A DNA stretch of 64,000 bases from Emticicia aquatilis (lineage in GTDB: Bacteria > Bacteroidota > Bacteroidia > Cytophagales > Spirosomataceae), in the NCBI RefSeq assembly GCF_014644295.1, contig NZ_BMKK01000012.1, positions 1 through 64,000 of the forward strand. The letters run 5' to 3'. Below, piece by piece: positions 43,445-50,895 of this stretch. The position numbers and the translations under genes are program-made. Positions within the stretch are counted from its first letter, which is position 1. Every line of letters starts with the position of its first letter. The notes under the pieces are model-generated. The model saw nothing but the letters and a program-made list of their open reading frames with translations, was not told the origin of the DNA and ran no database searches.

Positions 43445-46363
43445 ATGATTAAAATACTCGAAATATCTCAACTAATTTCTTCTAAACTTGATTTATTAAA
43501 AAATAGTGTAATTGAAGATTATAGGATAATAGTTCGCCTTAACCTCGAACTCGATATTCTTATTATAACATCTGAAAAAAAAGTAATAGAGCAATTAAAG
43601 TCTGATTTCTCTAAATATAAAGTGACATTCAAACAAATACTCAAAGAAGATTTTGAAGAACACATGTATTTAAAAAACACTTTTCAAAGTAATGAAACGG
43701 TAAATCTTGGACTTAAATACAGATTTAACTCTTTGCTAAGTAAAAGTCCAAACAGTTTATTTAAGGTTCAAAAAAAACATTCTACACCAATATTAACATT
43801 CTATTCTTACAAAGGAGGAATGGGAAGAACAACAACACTTACATCTTATGCTTTAGACCTTGCAATCAATCATAACAAAAAGGTATGTATTATTGACTGT
43901 GATTTTGAGGCACCAGGCTATTTAAACTTTTTCAATCTTGGGAATAATGAGATTCTTAAATCTGGAACAAAAAATGGAATTGTTGAATACTTAACTGATT
44001 ACAATTTTCAGAAAGATATAGATATAAATGATTACATTATCACATTAACCGAAAGTCATGAAAAAAGATTGAAAAATCTTTTTATTATTCCTGCTGGCAA
44101 TCTTAGTGAAACCAGTATTGGTAATGATAACCAAAATTACACAACACATAGAGACCATTATTTAGAAGGACTTTCACGCATCGATTTAGCTAATGAGGCT
44201 AATATTATTAACGGTTTTGAATCCCTTTTTGAAAAAATAAACTCTACAATAAAACCTGACATTATATTAATTGACTCAAGAACTGGTTTTAATGATATTT
44301 TCGGGGTAACAGCACTTATACTTTCTGATTTAATTGTAGGTTTTTTTGGAAGTAGCGAACAAACAAAACCTGGTCTAAGATTTATACTTGATAGATTCTA
44401 CGACCTTAAAATTAAATTTGAACGAAAAACAGAACTTATTTTAGTTAATTCTATTTTACCAGATAATGAAAAAATGAGTAATGATTTTCATTCATCCTTC
44501 ATCAATGAAGTAGGGAAATACGTCGAATTCATTCAAGAGAAAAAATTAAATAAAGCAATAACAGAACAAGCTCAGCTACCTGCTTTTTATAAATTAACAC
44601 GAAATAATATTTTAGAAAAAATCGGAATAAAAGAAGATGAAAGTTATGAGCAAGATTATATTGACCATATCAAGATAATAAGAGACAAATCTTTTGTAGA
44701 TTATAATGTAATTTTTAACGCTATAAGTGAAAGTGATTCTGTAAATAAAATATTCGAAAAAATTATTGTTTCGAATCATGTAAAAACAATAGAACTCAAA
44801 AATACAATTTTAAGACGCCTCAAGCAGCTTTTGAGAAATGATGATGGTAAACCGAAGTTATTTGCTGAAGATGCTGAGGTTAAACCCGAAACTTTTTTTT
44901 ATCGTGAACAAATGAATGAACTTTTTCAGCGAGAAAAATTTATCATTCAAGGTTTTAAAGGAACAGGAAAAACCTATCTGTATAAAGCCTTAGTAAACCC
45001 AAAACTTGATGAGGTAAAAAAAGAATTGTTAAGACGCTCAGAAATAAATACCAATTCTGACTATCGGTTTATTGATATTATTTCCTTAAAAGGTAAAGGC
45101 GAACCTAAATCTTTTGATTTTAAAAGAATCAAAACAAGTGAAATTAAAGAAAAAAGATACTATTTTACTAATTTTTGGTTGGTCTACACATGGAATTCTA
45201 TTTTGTTGGATGCAAAAACTAAACTTAACTATAATCTAGATTCTGAGTTACAGTCTTATGTGCAAGCGATTAATCCTGATACAGATACAAAACGGAGATT
45301 TGAAGAGCTAATAAATAGTGAAGATAAAATTATCATTATAGAAAAGGAGCTTAAATTATTAGATGAATTTTTAGTAAATAATAAAATTAACTTAGTTGTT
45401 TTATATGACCAGCTTGATAATTTAATTGAACCCAATGAATGGGGAGATTCTGTTTCTCCTCTTATTGACTATTGGTGGGATAACCTTAATAGATTCAAGA
45501 ACATTAGCCCTAAAATATTTATTAGAACGGACTTATATAGAAGATTAAAAGGAACAAATACAAGTCGCTTGGAAAGTAATAAAATTAAAATTGAATGGTC
45601 AAGAGAAGAGGTTTATTCATTCTTTTTCAAACTTATTTTCTCAAATACAGATTCGTATAATGCCTTGTTTGAAATAATGCAGAGAAGTAATAGATATGAT
45701 GAAGTATTCATTAGTAATACAAAAAAATATCTTTCAAAGAATCAAAATCAATTAAACTTATATAGAAATGAGATTGAACCATTCATGACGATTTTCTTTG
45801 GTAAAGAGGTAAGAAGCAATACAGGTTCTTTAGGTAATACTTTTGATTGGTTCTATTTTAATTTAACAAATGCCGACCAAAAATCAATTAGTTTAAGACC
45901 ATTTATCAATCTTGTGGATGGTTCAATTGACAAATCTTTACAAGACCCAGAAAAACATATCACACAGATAATAGACCAAAAATACTTTGCTACCAGAGAA
46001 AATCGAGACAATGCGGTAAAACAGCACTTTGATGATTTAGTGAGAGAGGATTTTAATAAAGATTTACAAATAATTTTCAACTTTTTAAAGGAAAAAGGAA
46101 ACGCCTACAAGCAAATCTTTCTTTACAAAACTGAACTTTACGAACTTTTAGAGAAGATATTTGCGGAAAATGAAAAGCTATTAGATAGTAAATCTGTGGA
46201 AGAATTGAAAGAAATTCTTGTGTCCAACGGAATAATCCATGAAAATGTTAAACCAGACGAAAACATATTTTATTTTGCTCAACTATATAAGTATTGGCTT
46301 GGTTTACAAAGTAGAAAGTATGAATTCAAACAAGTTTTGCGTAAATCCTCGTATAGGAAATAA
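43445..46363 (+). CDS. dual NTPase: MinD/ParA-like KGGMGR ATPase fused to a second P-loop NTPase
   Basis: A 972-residue cytoplasmic protein. After a 115-residue N-terminal region comes a MinD/ParA-type ATPase: FYSYKGGMGRTTTLTSYALD (deviant Walker A, K123, with Arg128 where Lys is usual), CIIDCDFEAPGYLN (D151, D153) and ILIDSRTGFND (D277). A second P-loop, IIQGFKGTGKTYLYKAL (K509), is followed by a Walker-B-like VVLYDQLDNLIE (D655) and FIRTDLYRRLKGT. The C-terminal 250 residues are helical. KGGVGR-variant ATPases of this kind are found in defence and conflict loci. With the HEPN-like gene 1 nt upstream it forms a compact two-gene unit in AT-rich DNA between core genes. The function is inferred. 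Confidence 0.8.
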   Translation: MIKILEISQLISSKLDLLKNSVIEDYRIIVRLNLELDILIITSEKKVIEQLKSDFSKYKVTFKQILKEDFEEHMYLKNTFQSNETVNLGLKYRFNSLLSKSPNSLFKVQKKHSTPILTFYSYKGGMGRTTTLTSYALDLAINHNKKVCIIDCDFEAPGYLNFFNLGNNEILKSGTKNGIVEYLTDYNFQKDIDINDYIITLTESHEKRLKNLFIIPAGNLSETSIGNDNQNYTTHRDHYLEGLSRIDLANEANIINGFESLFEKINSTIKPDIILIDSRTGFNDIFGVTALILSDLIVGFFGSSEQTKPGLRFILDRFYDLKIKFERKTELILVNSILPDNEKMSNDFHSSFINEVGKYVEFIQEKKLNKAITEQAQLPAFYKLTRNNILEKIGIKEDESYEQDYIDHIKIIRDKSFVDYNVIFNAISESDSVNKIFEKIIVSNHVKTIELKNTILRRLKQLLRNDDGKPKLFAEDAEVKPETFFYREQMNELFQREKFIIQGFKGTGKTYLYKALVNPKLDEVKKELLRRSEINTNSDYRFIDIISLKGKGEPKSFDFKRIKTSEIKEKRYYFTNFWLVYTWNSILLDAKTKLNYNLDSELQSYVQAINPDTDTKRRFEELINSEDKIIIIEKELKLLDEFLVNNKINLVVLYDQLDNLIEPNEWGDSVSPLIDYWWDNLNRFKNISPKIFIRTDLYRRLKGTNTSRLESNKIKIEWSREEVYSFFFKLIFSNTDSYNALFEIMQRSNRYDEVFISNTKKYLSKNQNQLNLYRNEIEPFMTIFFGKEVRSNTGSLGNTFDWFYFNLTNADQKSISLRPFINLVDGSIDKSLQDPEKHITQIIDQKYFATRENRDNAVKQHFDDLVREDFNKDLQIIFNFLKEKGNAYKQIFLYKTELYELLEKIFAENEKLLDSKSVEELKEILVSNGIIHENVKPDENIFYFAQLYKYWLGLQSRKYEFKQVLRKSSYRK

Positions 46364-46392
46364 TCTCTCTAAGGTAGGAATATTATTTCAAA

Positions 46393-46432
46393 TGTTTATC
46401 CAAGTCCTCTTTCTATTGAACTTGGATAAACA
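46393..46432. terminator. hairpin between converging genes
   Basis: TGTTTATCCAAGT and ACTTGGATAAACA form a perfect 13-pair stem with a 14 nt loop, 30 nt past the dual ATPase stop. A clear T-run is lacking, so termination may be weak. Confidence 0.6.
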
Positions 46433-46475
46433 AGACTTTAGTTTAAAAAGGTTTATTAAACCACCTACAAATCTC

Positions 46476-47105
46476 CTACTTCAAAATCTTAATCTTAATA
46501 TCTTTAAAATAGGCGATGCTTTTGGGGTCGTGTCCTTGTAGGGCAACCGTACCCGAACTCAATCTTTTTAGTCCACGGTTTTCGGGGAGGGTGTCAGGCT
46601 CGGTATAATCAACCGCTACTTTATCATCAATTTTTATGATGATGTGCTTGTCTTGCACAATGATATGGTATTCGTACCACTCGTTGTCTTTCGCAAAGTT
46701 TTCTTTCACATCATTTATGCCATACAAACTTCCTGTTTTACGCCAGTCGGTGTGCGTTTGGTTTACTTGCACTTCGTAGCCTTTTTCGGGCCAGCCTTTT
46801 GCCTGATAGGCCGTATGAATAAATATACCAGAGTTTGAGCCAGGTAGCGTTTTGGCTTTTAATTTAAACTCAAAATTCTTAAAATCGTGGTTACCAACTT
46901 TGCCTTCGTAGAATAAGTGGGCTCGTTCGCCCGCTACTTTAATTGTTCCGTCTTCGATAGAAAATGTGGCAGGGTGGTCTTCGTTTATTTTCCAGCCGTC
47001 AAACGATTTGCCATCAAAAAGAGAAACCCAACCTTTTTCTTTTTTCTGTGAAAAGGCCAAACTGACCGACAACAACAAACACAACAACAATGATAGTTTT
47101 TTCAT
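46476..47105 (-). CDS. secreted DUF1080 protein (3-keto-disaccharide hydrolase family)
   Basis: A 209-residue exported protein: signal peptide MKKLSLLLCLLLSVSLAFS, then one DUF1080 concanavalin-like domain with the family landmarks WVSLFDGKSFDGWK, FEFKLKAKTLPGSNSGIFIH, GYEVQVNQTH, GSLYGIN and WYEYHIIVQDKHIIIKIDD. Characterised members hydrolyse 3-keto-glycosides. No oxidoreductase that would make the 3-keto sugar is adjacent; the nearest is the zinc dehydrogenase at 48884. The next minus-strand gene upstream is an MFS transporter, 108 nt away. Confidence 0.9.
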   Translation of the reverse strand: MKKLSLLLCLLLSVSLAFSQKKEKGWVSLFDGKSFDGWKINEDHPATFSIEDGTIKVAGERAHLFYEGKVGNHDFKNFEFKLKAKTLPGSNSGIFIHTAYQAKGWPEKGYEVQVNQTHTDWRKTGSLYGINDVKENFAKDNEWYEYHIIVQDKHIIIKIDDKVAVDYTEPDTLPENRGLKRLSSGTVALQGHDPKSIAYFKDIKIKILK

Positions 47106-47213
47106 GATTAAAATTGATTCGTAGGATTGAATATTAGTTTAAAGACCCTAATTTACGAATACATTTTTTGTAATGATGTTGCTCTCGGTTAATAATTATT
47201 TCCAATGCCATTT

Positions 47214-48530
47214 TCAACTCAAATTCTTTGATTTTAGGCTATACACGGCCAGTCCAGTTACCAAAAGCGGCAGCGAAAAAAGGCTAAAAAGCATCTGAAT
47301 ACTTAGACCCGCATCAGACAAAACCCCAAAAAGTGTTGGCCCAAGAATAGCCCCCATTCGCCCCACCCCTATCGAAAACCCAACACCCGTCGTGCGAATT
47401 TCGGTTGGATAAACCCTCGAAATTGTTGGATACATACCATTGAAACCACCTTGCACAAAAATTCCGATAAAGAAAATCATTACGAATATCATGGCAGTAT
47501 TGAGCGTAAAATTGCCGTAAATCAGCATCACGGCAAAGGCCAAAAGCATAAAACTCAACACAGTTTTTTTCAAGCCCAATCGACCAGCTACCCAACCCAT
47601 CGAAGCCGTGCCGATGGCCGCTCCTGCGTTGAGTGCGATACCTACGTAAGTGGCCATTTCAAAAGGTAAACCTGCTTCTTTGGCAATGTTTGGCACCCAA
47701 CTCATGAGCGTGTAGAGCGTTAGAAAACCGAAGAAAATAGCCACCCAAACCTTAAAAGTAGAATTTCGGTAAGCTGGCTCAAATAATTCTTTTATCGGGG
47801 CGGCTGTTTGTTCAGTTGGTTTTTGTGGCAATGCTTCTATGCCATCATGTCCCATTTTATTGAGCAAATTATTGATTTTTTGTTGAGCATTTTCGGGTTG
47901 TTTTTTTGCCAGAAACTCCAACGAATCGGTCATGTAAACAAACACTCCGATAAGCATCAACAACGAAATACCGCCCGCAAACAAAAAGGCAAATCGCCAA
48001 CCAAATTCGGGAATGGCATAGGCACAGAAAAAGCCTGTAAAAATTGCCCCAACTGGCCAACCAGCCTGCACCAGTCCGACGTTGAAGTCTCGGTTTTTAT
48101 TGTTTGAAAACTCCGAAGCCGTGGCGGCCATCGTTGGCAAAATTCCCCCAATACCCAAGCCAGTGAGGAAACGTAAGAGTAATAATTGTGTATAACTCGT
48201 GCAGAAAAACACCAACAACATTCCGCTCGTGATAAAGCTCAAAGAAATAAGAAAAACCTTACGGCGACCGAGTTTATCACCCAACGGAGCGAGCAAAAAT
48301 GCCCCTGCCATCATACCTGCCAAACCCGCACTAAAGACATAGCCCATTTCGGTTTTTGATAGACCCCATTCCTTCGTAATATCTGAGCCAGAAAACGACA
48401 CCACCAGCACATCAATGCCATCGTTCATGTTTAGCACAAAGCAAATAGCCACGATTATGATTTGGAAAGTACTCATCGGGCTATTGTCAATGAGATTTTT
48501 AAAGCGGTTTTGTAAGTCTGAATAGGTCAT
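47214..48530 (-). CDS. MFS transporter, aromatic-acid/sugar-acid symporter type
   Basis: A 438-residue twelve-span transporter. The start MTYSDLQNRF was chosen over an ATG 12 codons earlier. Span 1 carries CFVLNMNDGIDVLVVSFSG, followed by GALLLAPLG-like FLLAPLGDKLGRRKVF between spans 2 and 3, a pattern of the AAHS/ACS organic-acid symporters, and RFLTGLGIGGILPTMAATAS in span 4. The C-terminal half has YPTEIRTTGVGFSIGVGRMG, typical of the same group. The substrate is not known; an organic acid is likely. Divergent from the zinc dehydrogenase across a repeat-filled gap. Confidence 0.85.
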   Translation of the reverse strand: MTYSDLQNRFKNLIDNSPMSTFQIIIVAICFVLNMNDGIDVLVVSFSGSDITKEWGLSKTEMGYVFSAGLAGMMAGAFLLAPLGDKLGRRKVFLISLSFITSGMLLVFFCTSYTQLLLLRFLTGLGIGGILPTMAATASEFSNNKNRDFNVGLVQAGWPVGAIFTGFFCAYAIPEFGWRFAFLFAGGISLLMLIGVFVYMTDSLEFLAKKQPENAQQKINNLLNKMGHDGIEALPQKPTEQTAAPIKELFEPAYRNSTFKVWVAIFFGFLTLYTLMSWVPNIAKEAGLPFEMATYVGIALNAGAAIGTASMGWVAGRLGLKKTVLSFMLLAFAVMLIYGNFTLNTAMIFVMIFFIGIFVQGGFNGMYPTISRVYPTEIRTTGVGFSIGVGRMGAILGPTLFGVLSDAGLSIQMLFSLFSLPLLVTGLAVYSLKSKNLS

Positions 48531-48671
48531 AGGTTGAATTAGAATCAAACCGCAAAAATGCTTCATTTCAAATAAATAAGCTATTTTCTGAATAAAATAT
48601 ATTTTCTTTGCGGCTTATTTTATCATTGTTGTAGCTATGATGTTTATGAAATAGTAAAATAAAGGGAGAAT

Positions 48672-48831
48672 AATGCCACCCCTTCGGGGTTCACGTTTAT
48701 ATTTGACTGTTTTTCTATAATCATATCACCTCTTCGAGGTTTTAAAATTTGAATAGAGTCAATCCCGAAGGGATGATATGATTATAGCATAAACATTCAA
48801 CAAGTAACCAAAATCCCGAAGGGATGACATA
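48672..48831. repeat. cluster of CCCGAAGGG-type palindromic repeats
   Basis: Four short palindromes occur in about 155 nt: CACCCCTTCGGGGTT, ACCTCTTCGAGGTT, ATCCCGAAGGGAT and again ATCCCGAAGGGAT. CTATAATCATATCA before the second is repeated inverted after the third. They fill the divergent gap between the MFS and dehydrogenase genes (48531-48883), which otherwise holds nothing I recognise. Confidence 0.78.
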
Positions 48832-48883
48832 ATAACTCCGCACTTTTCTAAAACAAAACAATCATTACTAATCATAGATTTTC

Positions 48884-49906
48884 ATGCGTAGTGCATTTTT
48901 AAATAAACCCAACGAAATTTTGTTAGAAGACATCGAAATTCCCGAACCAAAGTTCGGTGAAGTGCGGGTGCGTTTATCAAAAGTGGGTATTTGTGGCTCA
49001 GATGTGCATTTGTTTTTGGGGCATCGTTTATTGGCCAATCCAACCATTTTCGGTCACGAAGGTTTAGGGTTTATTGATAAAATCGGAGAAGGTGTAAGCA
49101 ATCGTAGCGTTGGAGAAAGAGTGGCTATTGAACCCAATATTCCGTGCCGAAAATGCCAGTATTGCATGAGTGGACGTGGAAATATTTGCACCAACAAGCG
49201 AGTAATAGGACTAACCGAAGCAGGTTGTTTTGCCGAATATATCACGCTACCTGCCGATTTTGCGTGGAAAATTCCCGACGAAATCAGTGATGAAGATGCG
49301 GTAGTGCTTGAACCAACTGCCGTTGCGGTGCATGCTCTTTTTAGCACAAAAACCAAACCTGGCGACACCATTGCGGTCATTGGGCTGGGGGCAATTGGAT
49401 TGCTGCTTACGCATTTGTCACTTTCGTTGGGTTATCGGGTTTTTGTGAGCGAACTCAATGCTGCAAAATTAAAAATCGCTACCGACTTAGGAGCAAGCCC
49501 CCTAACCCCCGATGGAGGAACTTTGGATGCTCAAGCCAAATTTTTAGAAGAAAACTGGGTAAACAATAATGTTTCGGCGGTGTTTGAATGTGCGGGTTCG
49601 GCACATACTGCTTCGTTGGCTACGGCAGCGGCACCTCGTGGCTCAGAGATTGTTTTGGTCGGGCTTTCGGGAAATTTGGCAACTTTCACCCCTCTAAAAA
49701 TCGCCCGTGAAGGCATTCAGATTGTGCCTTCAATCATCTACGACCACCCTTTTGATTTTGCCCGAGCCTTGCAACTGATTCGCTCAAAAATCATTCGTCC
49801 GAGTTTAATTATATCGAGCTATGCGTCTTTAGAAAACCTCCAAAGTGCTTTAGAGCTGGCCGCCACAGGAAACGAAAGTAAAATAGTAGTAAATATTACA
49901 GCATAA
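48884..49906 (+). CDS. zinc-dependent alcohol/sorbitol dehydrogenase family protein
   Basis: A 340-residue medium-chain dehydrogenase. Catalytic zinc site: C37 region (VGICGSDVHLF) and GHEGLGFIDKIGEGV; structural zinc: CRKCQYCMSGRGNIC; NAD fold: IAVIGLGAIGLLLTHLSL. Resembles sorbitol, idonate and threonine dehydrogenases; the substrate is probably a polyol or sugar acid. Odd feature: just after ATDLGA the codons for SPLTPDGGTL come from an AGCCCCCTAACCCCCGATGG sequence that looks like a dispersed repeat inserted in frame. The stop overlaps the start of an AEC transporter by 1 nt, so the pair is an operon. Confidence 0.87.
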   Translation: MRSAFLNKPNEILLEDIEIPEPKFGEVRVRLSKVGICGSDVHLFLGHRLLANPTIFGHEGLGFIDKIGEGVSNRSVGERVAIEPNIPCRKCQYCMSGRGNICTNKRVIGLTEAGCFAEYITLPADFAWKIPDEISDEDAVVLEPTAVAVHALFSTKTKPGDTIAVIGLGAIGLLLTHLSLSLGYRVFVSELNAAKLKIATDLGASPLTPDGGTLDAQAKFLEENWVNNNVSAVFECAGSAHTASLATAAAPRGSEIVLVGLSGNLATFTPLKIAREGIQIVPSIIYDHPFDFARALQLIRSKIIRPSLIISSYASLENLQSALELAATGNESKIVVNITA

Positions 49907-50826
49907 TGAGTCAAACTAACAGCGTTTTTATACTTACCTTATCTATTATTGGTTTAGGATTTTTTATAAAAAAATATAATTTCATTACTGAAAAAGAAGG
50001 AAAAACTATCTCAAAGTTTTTGATGCACACCACTTTTCCTGCTTTGATGATTTTCTCGACGGCTCGTGTAAAACTCGACTCGTCTCTTTTACTGCTTCCG
50101 CTATTTTGTATTGTTTTTTGCTCAATCATGATTGCCATTGCATGGGTTTGGTTTGCCAAATATCCGAATGATTTGCGTGGTGTTCTGACGATGGGTGCGG
50201 GTGGACTAAACGTTGGTCTTTTTGGCTTTCCGCTCATCGAAGGCCTTTTCGGAAAAGAAGCGATGGTCTATGCCGTAATGTTTGATATTGGCAATACAAT
50301 TATGACTTTTGGCGTGGTTTATCCAATCGGAAGTTATTTTTCGTCGAACCATAAAGGCTTACCTGCATTCGGCACTTTAATCAAGAAAATTTTTAGTTTA
50401 CCGCCTGTTTTGGGCTTATTTATTGGCTTGATAATCAATGTTTCTAATGTAGAAATGCCCACTTTATTTTTTGATTTTCTGGGTACACTCGCCCAAGCCA
50501 ATAAGGCATTGGTGTTGCTCTTGATGGGTATTTATTTAAGTTTTGAACTAAACAAAAAACAAGTAATAGCCATCTCGAAGGTATTGGTAATTCGTTATGC
50601 CGTAGGAATATTATTCGTGCTGGGCATTTACTTTAGTTTTTCGCACGATAGTTTATTATATGCAGTCTTGATTATCTGCGTAACGCTTCCGTCGGGCATG
50701 ACAATCTTGCCTTTCGCAGACGAACTTAATTATGATACACGCATTCCAGGTACACTGGTTAATATTTCGCTGCTTATTAGCTTTGTCTTGATGTGGGGCT
50801 TAGTTTTGGGGCTGCATTTGAATTAA
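49906..50826 (+). CDS. AEC-family (auxin efflux carrier-like) transporter
   Basis: A 306-residue membrane protein with about ten spans. Landmarks are KFLMHTTFPALMIFSTARV near the first discontinuous helix, GAGGLNVGLFGFPLIEGLFG in span 4 and CVTLPSGMTILPFADELNYD near the C-terminus. AEC proteins carry organic anions such as malate or related acids. Translational coupling with the zinc dehydrogenase suggests that the transporter moves its substrate or product. It is followed directly by a long palindrome at 50831. Confidence 0.85.
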   Translation: MSQTNSVFILTLSIIGLGFFIKKYNFITEKEGKTISKFLMHTTFPALMIFSTARVKLDSSLLLLPLFCIVFCSIMIAIAWVWFAKYPNDLRGVLTMGAGGLNVGLFGFPLIEGLFGKEAMVYAVMFDIGNTIMTFGVVYPIGSYFSSNHKGLPAFGTLIKKIFSLPPVLGLFIGLIINVSNVEMPTLFFDFLGTLAQANKALVLLLMGIYLSFELNKKQVIAISKVLVIRYAVGILFVLGIYFSFSHDSLLYAVLIICVTLPSGMTILPFADELNYDTRIPGTLVNISLLISFVLMWGLVLGLHLN

Positions 50827-50830
50827 TTTT

Positions 50831-50885
50831 GTAACACAATTCTCCGAATTGTGCTGTGTTAGAACAATTCGGAGAATTGTGTTAC
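50831..50885. repeat. 22-pair perfect palindrome between converging genes
   Basis: GTAACACAATTCTCCGAATTGT and its exact complement flank an 11 nt loop. It lies 4 nt after the AEC stop and 10 nt before the end of the phosphoesterase gene. It could work as a two-way terminator, but the lack of T-runs and the REP-like look suggest a dispersed repeat. Confidence 0.75.
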
Positions 50886-50895
50886 ATTATGCAAG

